Source of the DNA: Pseudophaeomoniella oleicola
Lineage: Eukaryota > Ascomycota > Eurotiomycetes > Phaeomoniellales > Phaeomoniellaceae
Direction of reading: 5' to 3'
DNA length: 64,000 nucleotides
NCBI GenBank assembly: GCA_003868215.1
Contig: QWDQ01000070.1
Span: forward strand, 52,656-116,655
The notes beneath the pieces are model-generated. The model was not told the origin of the DNA. It did no database searches and was given only the letters and a program-made list of their open reading frames with translations. This document shows positions 12,599-23,674 of the stretch, one piece after another. Within the stretch, counting starts at the first letter, position 1; every line of letters starts with the position of its first letter. Made by a program: the position numbers and the translations under genes.

Positions 12599-14193
12599 GT
12601 TACACGATTGAGATATTGAGCGACTTGAATGGAATTCGGCCGTGGTTAGGAAATGACAGTTATCGGCGAGTGTGCACTATCTGATTTACACCCTGTGGCA
12701 GTGATCGGGCCCTTTCCCCATGATGACAGCGGCGCATGGGAGCTTAACGTACAGTAGTACAGGCGTGATACGCAATGCCAAGCCCAGGTGTCCCGTTTTG
12801 ACTTAGACCACTGCCACCTGGAAGACGCGTCAACAGCTGCTGAGGCGTAAGTACATAGTAATGCTTCAGTGGGTCAGAATCGATGCTTTTCACCTTGACC
12901 ACCTACTTTCAATATTTTTGGTAAATCCGTCTGATATGACTGAAGTATCTATAGTTCCCGTGTACATTACTTGAGTCAATCTCCTTGTCACATTACAAGA
13001 AGCAGTTGAAGGAGCACATCATAAGTTGCTAAGACATCAATCAGTTCTTTTACTGCAGTCAAGCTCTTTTCTTCGCCTTGACATTTGAATCACATATCTA
13101 CCTTATATACTGTACTAGTTATACCAAGGGAGAAAGATGCTATCAAGGTTTCATGGGTGAAATGCCACGAAGTCATCCATATTTCCAGTACTTTGAACAT
13201 GCACTTCCAACGCCTTTTCACAGGCATCCCTTACAGAGCGACAAGATGGGGAACGAACTTGACCAGTAGCTCTATACTACGCCTTCAGCTGATGATTTTA
13301 CGGATTCCAAAACGCAAAATGTGTCAAAAGCCTTGGCTAAGATTCCTTGTAGTACATAGGTACATACAGGACATAATATATAGGAACACCACACAATGGA
13401 TATCAGGATCTGGCAGTCCAAAACAGATATGAAACACTCAGCCATTTGGTCTACTATGTGCTAATGATATGGAAAGCGTGAGGAAAGAAACTGACAGGGA
13501 CAGTTCGAACGTGAGGCTGTATGATGAAGGAAAGCCTTGAAAGAGCCCGGGAGATAATCAGATGGAGAGACTGGGGTTTGGTAAGAGAACGTTGGTGTGG
13601 CTAGAAAGCGCCCGAATAGGGTCAAAGGGGGTATTGATCAAGCAACGGAAGGACAGTGCTGCTTTCTCATTCAAACTCACTGTGTATCCTCACGGTGTCC
13701 ACAGATTTGTTCTGCGAGAATACTTTTCGAGGCATCCCTGTTCTGTGGCTCTTCGGGGTAGCCGTGGCTAAGGCGTAGAATCGGAAGATCTGAATACAAC
13801 TTGTTGCATGTATCCAGGAGTTTCTTGGAGCAAGCTTTCGATATTATCTCTGTCACTACTGCTGCACATATCCTTCGATACAGGGAACGACGTTAGAAAT
13901 AAACTATCGTGATACGTTGATAGGGCGAAATCACCTCGGGTCAGAACTGTCATTTAAGCGGCGTCACTCTAAGCCAAAACAGGACGTGCTCAGCACAGAT
14001 TTGTATCTTACTTGGCGGACAATGATCCATTCATAAAGCAACGAACACAGTGTTCGCCATTCGCATGCAGTGCGATGTGTTAGCTGGCGCAGGCTGTTAA
14101 TCGGGTATTCCTTCACATTTGTCGGATCCTGTTCCACTAGCTTTCGCAATCCCCTACATACACCACTTGCGCTTACACGCGCTTCATCTCGAA
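12599..14193. other. Gene-poor spacer between CUE5 and LSM8
   Basis: 1.6 kb. Frames at 13078-13432, 13562-13771 and 13768-13953 are 60-115 codons, overlap in opposite strands and show no recognisable motif. It holds the divergent promoters of CUE5 and LSM8. Confidence 0.5.
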
Positions 14194-14541
14194 ATGTCTC
14201 TACATGCATACATCGACAGTAAGAGGAAGGCACCCTTTAGACCAAAAATGTGCTAACGTATACGGCTAGAAAAGGTTTGCGTCATCACGGTAGATGGGCG
14301 CACTCTGGTCGGTACACTGCTGTCATGCGATCAGTTGACAAATATCGTGTTAAACAATACAATTGAGCGTATCGTCAGGCCTTACGATGATCCAGAACTG
14401 AGCTCGGAAGTTAGTCATGGTCTATATCTTGTAAGAGGGGACAATATCACAATTTGCGGGCTGGTGGACGAAGAGTTGGATGCCAGTATCGACTGGACTA
14501 AGGTCCGAGGAAGCGTGATCGGGGGCACATATCACGTGTGA
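14194..14541 (+). CDS. LSM8: U6 snRNA-associated Sm-like protein LSm8
   Basis: Nuclear-specific subunit of the LSm2-8 ring, which binds the 3' oligo(U) of U6 snRNA and supports pre-mRNA splicing. Two exons: 14194..14218 (MSLHAYID) and 14270..14541. The 51-base intron ends at GGCTAG, and splicing gives 98 residues. Sm motif 1 is visible in KVCVITVDGRTLVGTLLSCD followed by NIVLNNTIERI. Sm motif 2 is HGLYLVRGDNITICGLVDE. The tail SIDWTKVRGSVIGGTYHV matches the LSm8-type C terminus. The very short first exon is typical for this gene in moulds. Length agrees with the family (about 95-110 residues). It is flanked on both sides by about 1.6 kb with no supported gene. Confidence 0.94.
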
Positions 14542-16190
14542 GGCACGTCAGTGACTTCTTTGTGGTGCGACTTGTATTGGGGTCACGTTGCCAGGAAGGA
14601 TCACTGTGTTTTTGACACTATTTATTATTGTGCTGCTCCTCGTACTGACTGCTATCATAAGTACGTGGCCTGGATACTGGAGCAGTCGTGGGGAATTCTG
14701 GGGTCTTGCACTGCTTGCCAGCATGGCACTACGTCAGTGGAAATGTGACGCCTTCTGTTTGCGCGACCCGAAATCAGAACCATGGATCCGTCCAGCATCT
14801 GATCTGGAGTTCTTCCTGCTCCCACCGATCCTGCCCACCAAGCTTTGATCGAGTCAGTCTGCGGCGTCTTCAGCCTATTTCTACAGGGAGATTTGGTTTT
14901 CCTGAGAGGCATTGGGCCTCTACTTCGAACAGGCCTGCGTGTTCGTTGATAAGTCGTCTCATTATCAGCTAAGAAGGCAATGGGGAGGGTGCAACATGGA
15001 TGGAGCCGCATTTGAGCTGGGTGTCAATCCAGCACGGACTTGTTGTACGAGAGACATGGGAAAACCGAGGCTTTGAATTGGCAGACAAGTCCATGTAACG
15101 AATAATTGATCCAAGGTGATGGATCTAATCTCCTTCATGAGTGAGCGCCAGCAGAGGACCTCTAATCTAACACAGTACAATCCATACAATGATTGAAATC
15201 ATGCTCAGGCATATCCGGTCCTTATCGAATGTTCACATCAGGAGACTTCCAGAGGGCGGACGGTACCCCGCCATTGAGAGGTGCAGATCCACATTAAGCT
15301 CAACCCTCATCGTAGTACTACGTAGTACTACGTAATTAGTTGGGAAATATAGAAGAACTAGATCCGTGCTGAAGACACTTTTGTCCAGCATCTGAGGATC
15401 GTGAAGGAGTTAACGATCTGCAGGTCAAAATAGAAACTGATAGTGACTAGAAAGGAATGGATCTTCGACGGGAAGAAGCACAATCCAGTGCCTTGTGAAC
15501 TTGGCGTTTCTATGGTATTGTGGGGCCGCGTCAGTGGTAGGAGAAGGGACCGAAGGACCCCTTACTTTACTACCTGTTGTACTTACTCCGTACTCTTATC
15601 TTGCCGTTGTACTTGGAAGCTCAGTCTCCGTCAACTATTCTACACTGGAAGCTTTGTACAACGTGAATGCGTCGACCAAGTCTTGCTTGGACCATCAACC
15701 TGATTGTTCACATTTCTCCCTCTCTTTGAAAACGAAGCGCGACTTATTCGAATTGTGACTTCACTGCGCTGGCTTTGAGGACTACCTCATCAACTGCCGG
15801 ATTATCAAACACCTCGACCCACAAATACACCGAGCGGTGACCAGTTCCTCAACTTCTCTTGTTCTTCAATGGCCTAAACAATTCGATCGCAAAGGGTCGC
15901 TGAATACTTGACGCTGATGTGATAGTTCTGCTATCCCAAGTCGAAACCTATTTCTTTGCTGTACCTAAAGCCAAGCTCACCAGGAATGTGCCGCATCTGA
16001 CCACCGACTACGCGGAATCCCTCACCACACCCGACCCCCTCGACACTTTCTGCGCTCGCTCTAACTCTATACAACAGTTGATCCATATTTACCTCAACTT
16101 GGAGCCTTTGAAGGACGGCATCTATGGGACGCTTCTCACCCATGACTGCTCGCTTCAATTAACCTCATCGCCACATAGATCAGAGTAGTG
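14542..16190. other. Gene-poor spacer after LSM8
   Basis: 1.65 kb. A hydrophobic frame near 14590 starts at TTG, not ATG. One copy of the TACTACGTAGTA palindrome sits in a longer GTAGTACTACGTAGTACTACG repeat at 15312..15332. No gene is supported. Confidence 0.5.
15316..15327. repeat. TACTACGTAGTA palindrome copy 1
   Basis: Exact 12-base palindrome inside a longer overlapping repeat of GTAGTACTAC words. Confidence 0.9.
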
Positions 16191-17573
16191 ATGTGGTTCT
16201 GGCGCGGCACGCAGTCTGCTATCTTCTATTACGTCGCATGTACGCCATGCGCAGAACGGAGTTATAAAAAAAGAAGAAGGCGAGATGCTGAACGTACCCG
16301 TAAGGAAAGGGATGCATTGGAGTTAGAGCAACCCGGAATCATCCAGCAGCCTGTACCTTTTCAAACAAATCGGTATTGGGCAGAGGAAATTGCCGCTGGA
16401 CCGGGTCCGCCGACTGGACGGAGTGGGCATGAGAGGCCTGCAGCACCTCGAGCGAATAATAAAACGAGGAAGGGAGCAGAACCTAAGCGGAAGAGTGTTT
16501 TTGCTTCTGCAGACCATGGCACAAACAATGCAGAAGCAGCGGGTCTGCCACCTGCAGATGTTGATGCTGCACAGCATGAGCTGTCCACCCGCGATGCAAT
16601 TAAGGAAGGCTTGAAAGCTGCAATCTCTGAACGGTGGAACTGGATCCGACATGATCGTCCAGATGAGATCTTGTGGGGTTACGAACCCATCTCGCGGATC
16701 CTGAAAGGCAAAGGTAGAGAAGATATTGCGTCAGGCGCAGTTGATGATCCAACAACAATTGCATCTCGGCGTCGACGAAGGAATACAGTCGGCTCCGACA
16801 CGTCCAGGGATTATGTTTACGCTTCCAGACACCCGGAAATCAACGATCTGCATCCACCTGTAGTTTCGTTGCTTCCTCGGTCAAGAAGCGAAGTTGCTTG
16901 GATGAAACAGCCGCCTCCTCCTGCGGCGGTCATGGAGGGAAAGGTCCACCCAGATGACGCCCCTATACAACCACGTCCTCTACCACCACCAATGTCCAAG
17001 ACAGATGCCAGTGCAAGCCGAGTATCACCTCACAAAACCCGTCGCGAACACTCTCGCAGTCGTCCTCCAGCTATTGTCATTTCTCAAGAGAGCTCTAGTT
17101 CAGAGCCTTCACCCTCATCGTCATCGTCATCTCGTGGATCGTCCGAGTACCCTCCTAGAGACCGAGCACGGTCTCTGTCAGCTGCAAGGCGACCCCCGCC
17201 ATATTCTAGAGCTCGGAGTAATCCTTACAGTCATGGCCGCGCACCACTGGCTACTATCGTATCCCGCGACAGTAGCCAAAAGCCTCAAAAGCTAGCTTCT
17301 CCAGCTTCTCCGACACTCAACACGAGATCATCGTCCCCGGGTGGCATGAAGTTACCTCTGCCCTACGATTATATCGTGGATGATAGATCGTCTCGAAGGA
17401 GCGGTGATCAGACACCACCTGAATGGGATTTCCTCCTTGCACATCTATATTCGCTAGCCCCGGATGGTAGGCTCGCTTCGGAAAACATCAAAGCTGATCG
17501 GCCAGGAGTTGATCGAGGTGCTGGTATGAGAGCTAGCTGGCACGGACACGAACGCCGCTGGAGCGAACTTTGA
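16191..17573 (+). CDS. Conserved-looking fungal protein of unknown function, basic and disordered
   Basis: Uninterrupted 460-residue reading frame. The first ATG is at 16191; the frame extends only one GTG codon further. The N terminus WFWRGTQSAIFYYVACTPC is short, hydrophobic and aromatic, with two cysteines (CTPCAE), then a strongly basic helix (YKKRRRRDAERTRKERDALE). This suggests membrane or lipid attachment followed by a cytosolic tail. The block FQTNRYWAEEIAAGPGPP looks like a conserved family signature of Pezizomycotina proteins, but I cannot name a domain. The middle contains AAISERWNWIRHDRPDEILW and the remainder is Ser/Arg/Pro-rich with a serine run. It is probably an orphan of fungi only, and I give no function. 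Coding nature is supported by frame length and codon bias rather than homology. Confidence 0.75.
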   Translation: MWFWRGTQSAIFYYVACTPCAERSYKKRRRRDAERTRKERDALELEQPGIIQQPVPFQTNRYWAEEIAAGPGPPTGRSGHERPAAPRANNKTRKGAEPKRKSVFASADHGTNNAEAAGLPPADVDAAQHELSTRDAIKEGLKAAISERWNWIRHDRPDEILWGYEPISRILKGKGREDIASGAVDDPTTIASRRRRRNTVGSDTSRDYVYASRHPEINDLHPPVVSLLPRSRSEVAWMKQPPPPAAVMEGKVHPDDAPIQPRPLPPPMSKTDASASRVSPHKTRREHSRSRPPAIVISQESSSSEPSPSSSSSSRGSSEYPPRDRARSLSAARRPPPYSRARSNPYSHGRAPLATIVSRDSSQKPQKLASPASPTLNTRSSSPGGMKLPLPYDYIVDDRSSRRSGDQTPPEWDFLLAHLYSLAPDGRLASENIKADRPGVDRGAGMRASWHGHERRWSEL

Positions 17574-18250
17574 TGTGCTGGATAGAAAGGACCAATTTAT
17601 TACCGCCTGACTGCATGAGTTTATGAGATCATGAGTTGAAGTCCTTAAGAAGCAAGCAAGCAAAGTTTCTTGTTGCGGGTTTTTGACTATCTCAGCACGT
17701 TGGTCTTCACAATCGTTTATCAAGTTTTCATTGTGTTTTGTCGAAATGTTCTTTCGCATTTTCCGGTTTGGGAGGTACGGCCAGGAGTTCACGGTAGCGG
17801 TCTTGTAACAAAGATAAACATGGACAAGAGCGGGTTGTACATATTTCTACTTTCTTGCTTCTTTTGACTTTACCCATTCATATCAGTTATATCAGTAATA
17901 GGAACGCAGCGTCGACTCTCAGTTCACCGTTATTTTCCGTTACATTTATGACAGTGGCTGCTGAGCACGGTGAGGAAATAACAGTGTGCAATTCCCGTGT
18001 GTAAAGTAGTACATGGTAGCATTGTATGATCGGCGCCCTCAGGATGCACTGAAAACGGGCAGCTCTATACTTGTATTAAAGTTGATAAATGAGGATATCG
18101 ACAGAGTGAAGTTCAAGAACACCTGGTTCTGCTTGGGAGTCATCTAGGCGCAGGTTAATAACACAATCCCGTTGACATCGACAGCCAATCCGTTGCGCCA
18201 CACCGCCAGCTTCGAACTCGACACCTTTTTTTTCTAAATCTTCTTAACAA
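17574..18250. other. 3'-3' spacer between unknown gene and MIC12
   Basis: Convergent ends. It includes the T-rich run at 18226..18235 and no recognisable gene. Confidence 0.5.
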
Positions 18251-18668
18251 TCATCCCGACAACCTCTTCCATGCCTCACCCGCCCTCTCTTCCCACCTCT
18301 CCCTGACCTTATTCCAATCCGTCTCCTGCGCCTTCCGCACCGTCTGTTCGATCTCCCTGTTCCACCGATCCTTCAACGTCTCCTTGAGCGACGGCGTCCT
18401 GAGCTCGTAGGCGGGTGGCTCCGGTGGGGGCGGGAGCGGGTCGACGACGGAATTTAGCAGCGCGGTCTGTTGGCGGAGGAGCGTGTGTTGGGTTTCGCGG
18501 TTGAGGCGGTGGATGTGGAGGGAGAGGTAGAGGACGGAGTAGGTTAGGGTCAGACCGCCGAGCTGAAGAGGAGAGAGAGAGGTTAGTGACTGATGGGCGG
18601 ATGGACGAGGAGGGAGGAACTTCATGCAGTCATAGAGGGAGACGTACGAAACCGGTGGTGAAACCCAT
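18251..18668 (-). CDS. MIC12: MICOS complex subunit Mic12
   Basis: Small inner-membrane protein of the mitochondrial contact site and cristae organizing system; it links the Mic10 and Mic60 subcomplexes in yeast (also called Aim5/Fmp51). Two exons: 18668..18648 encodes MGFTTGF and 18562..18251 the rest, joined in phase 0 across an 85-base intron, giving 110 residues. The N-terminal hydrophobic segment is formed across the join (GFTTGFLGGLTLTYSVLYLS) and is the single membrane helix. The following helix has HRLNRETQHTLLRQQTALLN. The C-terminal half ends KDRWNREIEQTVRKAQETDW with repeated tryptophans (WNKVRERWEERAGEAWKRL), a Mic12-type feature. Length is as expected. A longer frame upstream of 18668 also exists on this strand but loses the family start. 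Confidence 0.85.
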
Positions 18669-19429
18669 GATGGACGGACGGGCTCCGTAGAAGGGGATGT
18701 CTTTTGGTTTTTTGGTTCTTGTTTACCACCCCCGCAGAGGTTGACTGAATGTGTCGACTGCTCAGACAGGTGGAATGTAAGGTACAAGTTGCTCAAATGT
18801 CTCTTCCGTAGAGTCGATAGTCGCCGATAGAATGTCAACTGGATTGACCGATGCCAGAGCAAAAGAATTGAAGCGAAAGAGTTTCTAGACTTGATTGACG
18901 TTTTTCTTATAGATTCCGTCAGTTGTTCTTGGACCAGGACCTGAACGGCTGAACCCAATGATCATCTATTTTCAGACGAGGCCTTCGGAGCGCAATAATG
19001 CTTCCTCTTTCGTTCCTCCCTGAGACAGCTGAAAAAGGGTTCGCTGGGTTCTCCCACGTAAGATCAAGAAGTCATTGATTGAGAGGCGCCAAGGTTTCGT
19101 CGCAAGGAAGCTTTTAGATAATATTTATTGATTCTTACTTGCGGAAAGCTCGGCGGTGTGGTTGTCGCCAAGACCACAGGGATATATTTAGATGCCTGGG
19201 GATCACTGTCTGTGTCGGTACCAAGAAAGAAAGGCAGGTGATCACTTCTACAGTATCGAAGGTCCTCGATGACTAGCCTTGCATTTGCTCATGTGTTTCG
19301 TCAAATTTACTGTACAAAATCTCCATGACTATCACAGAAGGCAGCTGCAATACTCTGACCACTATGATACATACATACACCAACACGTTTTTCGCAATTA
19401 TCGTACGAACCGGACCGAGATCCAAACCT
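18669..19429. other. Spacer between MIC12 and the APH-like gene
   Basis: MIC12 promoter and APH-like 3' side. I see no gene or distinct repeat. Confidence 0.45.
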
Positions 19430-20626
19430 CTAGACACCAAACGCAGTCAGTCCTTTTTCCAGATGCTCAAACCATATAGCGACCGCGTCTGGATGCATCC
19501 CCCGGGGAACATTCTGGGTGATCCCTCTCAACGAGTTCCTCACTAGGTGCATACTCTCTTGTAGTTCACACGTAAACTCGGCGTCGGCAAGAAACTTCAC
19601 CCCTTTCTCCTTGCAGAGTACAGCAAAGCGGTCACGCAGACGATACTTTTCTTTCAGCGAATCCTGACCCGGCTTTCCGTTCCACAAGAAGGCCCTCGCA
19701 GGGTCCCATTGCGGAAAGGGGATGGTAGCGGCAAATTCCCAGTCGAGAACAGCAGTCACGCGCTCGGTTTTGGGGTCGTAGAGCATGTTCGCAAAATGGA
19801 GGTCCATATGAGCCAAACGGATCTGGGTCTGGTTCAGGATCGACGCATGCTCCGGTAGGACGTTCAGGAACGACGCAACGCGGGGTAGAAATGACCGGAG
19901 AGGGTCAGCAAGAGAGGGATGGAGTTGAGCAACATGGACATAGGCCTTCACTGCAGCAGTGACGTAGTCGGTGTACGTGCTGAAGGGACCACTGAAATTC
20001 AGACTGGTGAACGTTTCCAGGGTACAGGGAAAGTATCTAGGGATATCATGTGTGAACCAGAAGTGTTCGTCGAGCATAGGTCCCGGCGCAATAGAACCAT
20101 CGGACGCTATCATCAGGCCTCCAATGTGGGAGAACGAATGCTGATGTAAGTCAGCCAGCATGCTCATCAGCTGAATGAGGATACTGTCCAGCTGATCGGC
20201 AGTCAGAGTCTCGTAAATGTCGGATATTGTCACACCTTGACAACGGTTTGCAAGTACATACTCGCGAGCTAAGGCGTTGGATATTGTCGTATCATATGCA
20301 ACGACCTCAGGGACCGGAAGGGAGGTATTCGCCCTAAGCCACTTTAGAGTTGCGATCTCGTTTTCTGTCTTGATGCCAGGAACATGGTCCCCCGCAACCC
20401 GCAAGATCAGCTGAATCTCATCAGTCGCGAAAGACGACAGGATATCTGCTGACAGACGTGCTTCAACCGCACTACGCTCGTATGTCAAGACATAGATGAT
20501 GTGAAAGGCGGCCGTGACCGTAAGCTGCTGGATAGAATTTGGACGACCCAGATTTAGAGACTCCAAGAGAGTCACAATGGTCTCCTCGGGCAGTAGAGCA
20601 GGTAAACTGTCAACCAAGTCGCCCAT
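19430..20626 (-). CDS. Aminoglycoside-phosphotransferase-like kinase (APH/choline kinase fold)
   Basis: Predicted small-molecule kinase of about 398 residues in the large fungal APH family. The catalytic loop is LAHMDLHFANMLYD (HxDxxxxN, with Met in place of the common Gly) and the Mg-binding DWE follows in VTAVLDWEFAATIPFPQWDP. N-lobe features include IQLILRVAGDHVPGIKTENE and LPVPEVVAYD, with EYVLANRCQGVTISD as hinge. The substrate is unknown; such proteins in moulds are numerous, fast-evolving and mostly uncharacterised. I chose ATG 20626 (MGDLVDSLPALL). An in-frame ATG at 20788 adds 54 residues with no family character, and a good donor (GTAGGT) and acceptor (TTTCGGCAG) bound a 74-base stretch there, which suggests a 5'-UTR intron. 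If so, the upstream start is not in frame. Confidence 0.8.
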   Translation of the reverse strand: MGDLVDSLPALLPEETIVTLLESLNLGRPNSIQQLTVTAAFHIIYVLTYERSAVEARLSADILSSFATDEIQLILRVAGDHVPGIKTENEIATLKWLRANTSLPVPEVVAYDTTISNALAREYVLANRCQGVTISDIYETLTADQLDSILIQLMSMLADLHQHSFSHIGGLMIASDGSIAPGPMLDEHFWFTHDIPRYFPCTLETFTSLNFSGPFSTYTDYVTAAVKAYVHVAQLHPSLADPLRSFLPRVASFLNVLPEHASILNQTQIRLAHMDLHFANMLYDPKTERVTAVLDWEFAATIPFPQWDPARAFLWNGKPGQDSLKEKYRLRDRFAVLCKEKGVKFLADAEFTCELQESMHLVRNSLRGITQNVPRGMHPDAVAIWFEHLEKGLTAFGV

Positions 20627-21096
20627 CCCAGAGCAGCGTTCTCTGCCGAAAGAGGATTGAATGACACAGGTCTGACAGGACTTGGAGATTCTCAATACAA
20701 ACGAGCGGAAACCTACCTTGTCAATCGTAGGATAGAGTGATATTTGTAGAAATCTACTCAGTGCTCTTAAGGAATCAGGACATGACACACATGAGACGCC
20801 GTCTTATCTCCTACACTGCTGGCTTCCTTAGTGGTAGGTTAGGTACCTATAGGTAGGTATTATTCGTTGGTAAATACATGGTATTTGCTAGGACATTGTT
20901 ACATGAAGCTTTGCCGCATAGTACCTAATTGTAATCTCCAAATCTAGCTCGAACTTTTTGTCCCCAGGATATCATACCATATTGAGAACCCGCGAAATAA
21001 GTCATCAGGGCCATCTGCACAGAAGTATCATCTACGGCTCTCTTTGAGTGGCTTTACGGGTTCAATTAGATCCCCCCTACCTCTAGAGATCCTCCA
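20627..21096. other. Divergent spacer, APH-like and bL17m
   Basis: 470 bases between divergent starts. Contains a probable 5'-UTR intron of the APH-like gene (GTAGGT to CGGCAG, minus strand) and a GGTAGGTTAGGTACCTATAGG run near 20830. Confidence 0.5.
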
Positions 21097-22031
21097 ATGC
21101 CACCTTCATCGATAAAATACCGCCATCTAGGCCGGTCGTCGGCTCACAGACAAGCCCTCCTCCGCAATCTTGTCACATCTCTTATCGACCACGAGACAAT
21201 AACGACGACATGGCCGAAGGCGAAAGAAGCGCAAAGGGTGGCAGAGAAGCTGATTAGCCTGGGCAAGAGAAATACACCAGCCGCTAGGAGCAAAGCACAG
21301 TCTTATCTTTTTGTAGGCTCTTCCTCCTATTCCTTTAGCCTTGAAGTACATTGCTATCTTACCAGATCTTTTCACTAACATCCGGCTTCAAGAACCCACA
21401 TCTGTACCTGGACAAAATCTTCGGTGACCTACGCGAACGCTATGCAACCCGACCAGGAGGCTATACTCGTGTTCTTCACGTTGAACCAAAAGAAGACCAA
21501 GCACCCCGAGCAATCCTGGAATTGGTGGATGGGCCTAAAGACATACGCTTCGCCATGACGGCTCGTACCCTGATGAAAATGCGTGAAGAAGGCTCTGCCA
21601 TGAACGAAATCACCAGTCTCAACGTACATAAAGTAACCCGCTTCCGAAAGGACGGCGAAGAGAGCCTGGAAAAGGAAGTGAAGCGACTAGAGAACTTGAA
21701 AATCCGGGAGGAGAAACTGCGCGATGAAAAGAAGGCCGACGAAGGCGACGAGGCTGACGACGAGGAGGACTGGGTAGATGAGGAGGTGGTCGAGCGCGTG
21801 AACGTACCGCCGAGTCTGCTGAAGAGACCGAAACACCGTCCTGGCGTTGTCCCGGGGAAGATGGGACAGGGGGGCGCGCAACAGCCACATAGACATGTAC
21901 GGCGGAAGATGGCAAGGGAAGAGGCAGCCTCCAAAGCCAATGCGGGCCCAAAGGCTGCTCAGAGTCCCAACGCTCCCAAAAGCTCGAAACCGGCGAAAGG
22001 CCCCAAGTCTGTCAAGAGCACTACATCTTGA
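21097..22031 (+). CDS. MRPL8: Mitochondrial large-subunit ribosomal protein bL17m
   Basis: Component of the mitochondrial 54S large ribosomal subunit near the exit tunnel. Two exons: 21097..21312 and 21393..22031, phase 0, giving 284 residues. The bL17 core is in exon 1: [20 protein letters not shown], then [20 protein letters not shown] and [10 protein letters not shown]. Exon 2 continues with [20 protein letters not shown] and [20 protein letters not shown], the fungal mitochondrial form of the second half. A long charged extension follows (rich in Lys, Glu, Asp), ending in a Lys/Ala/Pro tail, as in other moulds. There is no classical cleavable presequence, consistent with bL17m starting close to its core. 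The intron donor is GTAGGC, which is weak, so the exact 3' junction carries some doubt. Confidence 0.9.
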
Positions 22032-22247
22032 AGCGCCACATTTCACTAATGTGTATTACTATTCTTGTTTCAAAGCCTGGTTTTGTCATTATGATTGCTC
22101 CAGTTGCATTGCATAGCGCACGTCGAAAGGGAAGAAGCGTTTCTGTGAGAAAGTAGAATCCATATACGCCAATTCTCACAATTGTAAATAAATAAATGTA
22201 TTGGGTATCTGCTGTGGTTGTTACATGACGACACACCCATCAATCAA
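22032..22247. other. 3'-3' spacer of bL17m and eIF2B beta
   Basis: Short convergent spacer with AATAAATAAATG (22187..22198) on the plus strand, a possible polyadenylation signal region. Confidence 0.4.
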
Positions 22248-23674
22248 TCATAGTTCGATATCCTCCTCCCGATAGTGATCCTGCACGATCCTATATAAGT
22301 ATGAGGGTGCGTGACCGCCTAGGTTCGTAATATACAGATCAACCAGCTCTGGAGGAACAAAGTCGAGTATCGGATTCTCCACAGCGACCTTTCCGACCAT
22401 GGAGTCATCTTGATACGGGAAGATTTTGCTCACATCGCCGTACTCGATGTAGGATTCTGGGTCGAATGGATGGCTGGGACTAAGTTTAAAAATACCACTG
22501 ACGACCACAACGGGGGTTCGGTGTGCTTTAGCGGCCATGGCGATTACGCGTGCACCCGCGGCAGCTATGAGACTGCCATTGGCTAGTACAGCGTGAGTGC
22601 CTAGGATGACCTTGTTGACCCGCGACATCAAGGCGAAGACGGCTGAGTCGGGTATCAAGATGACTGTGATGCCCGCTGAAATTAGAGGTTTTGCAAACGT
22701 CTCATGACCCAGCTCGTCATCGGTTTGGCTTGCAGACCCAGTGACTGTAGAGTGGACCTCTTGATGATTGTTTGGATAAGTTTCGGCGTGGATGACGGTG
22801 AATTTTCTCTTTGACGCAGCTTTGAGCAAGAAGCGTTGGACCGTAAGAGAAGACGTATGTGTCAGGATGACTTCGTTTGAGTGGATATGTTCCAGTGCAT
22901 ATCCCGCAATCTGCTCATCAGCTTGATCAAGCTCATCTATGATCTCGCCTATGCCATCTATGATCTCTGCTCTGAGATCTTTCGTTGCGCCGGGGCCAGC
23001 CAGCGGCCGTGATATGGGCGTGCTTGTACCTGCAGGAGATGCTGTGGGAGAACCGGGAATCGGTGATGCTGGGTGGGAGAGCAAACTGAACATGGAGGTA
23101 ACTGGAGGGGGTCCGCCTAGCGTTGTGTGCGATGTCAAAAGAGGTGGTCGCATTGGTGCACCGTCCATGGCCCTCGAGTCCGTGGATCCTCTTTGCCGGC
23201 CAAAACCGCTTGGTGAGCCGGCCTCGGTCGTCGAAGGTGGTAGGGTGGGAGTCTGCGGTCGGCTATCATCGCTTGGAGAACTCATGGTCTCTCCTTCATG
23301 ATCATCTTCTGCCTCCTCTCTGATCAAACCTAGGACTCTTCGCACTATATTGCCCACAACCAATTCTCGTGGCTGCGCTGCCACCAACCGTCGACCAACC
23401 TCATGAACCCGCTTCAGGAGCTTTTCTGAGTCTGCACCTCTGGTTGTTGAGATCACTCTTCGCAGAAGGAATGCTGTCGCAAGAGCGCATTGTCTCGAGT
23501 ACCGTATTTGTCTGCGTTTCAGTAGTCTTTGTACGTCAGCGTCGATCCCAACCTACGTGGGATGAGGGGTACCTACGATATCAGGTTTTCGATAGAACTT
23601 TCGACAGGCTCATGTGGTACTGAACGCAAGAATGAAGCCAAGCCTGGCGTCAATGAGACCGCCGCCGCTGGCAT
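22248..23674 (-). CDS. GCD7: Translation initiation factor eIF2B subunit beta
   Basis: Regulatory subunit of the eIF2B decamer, the guanine-nucleotide exchange factor for eIF2, which senses phosphorylated eIF2alpha with the alpha and delta subunits. Two exons: 23674..23577 (start MPAAAVSLTPGLASFLRSVP) and 23526..22248, giving 458 residues. The small first exon was found by matching the frame upstream of the long exon: it ends SIENLIS and joins LLKRRQIRYSRQCALATAFL. The C-terminal Rossmann-like half has the family signatures: NEVILTHTSSLTVQRFL, KFTVIHAETYPNNHQEVHS, GITVILIPDSAVFALMSRVN, VILGTHAVLANGSLIAAAGA and the final DFVPPELVDLYITNLGGHAP. A low-complexity Pro/Ser/Thr insert separates the helical N-terminal domain from the core, a common fungal expansion. 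Confidence 0.95.

Noticed and set aside
13085-13432. 115-codon frame in the CUE5/LSM8 spacer
   Set aside because: It has no domain, overlaps another frame and is rich in rare words; I regard it as chance.
14588-14848. Hydrophobic 86-codon frame after LSM8
   Set aside because: Its start is TTG, not ATG, and the DNA is shared by several opposing frames of equal length.
18150-18235. tRNA-like TGGCGCAACGGATTGG on the minus strand
   Set aside because: No B box with proper spacing and no acceptor stem.
18080-18244. 54-codon open frame after MIC12 (DLEKKGVEFEAGGVAQRI...)
   Set aside because: It looks protein-like but lacks an ATG and a family match, and an open frame of this size is expected by chance in a few percent of cases.
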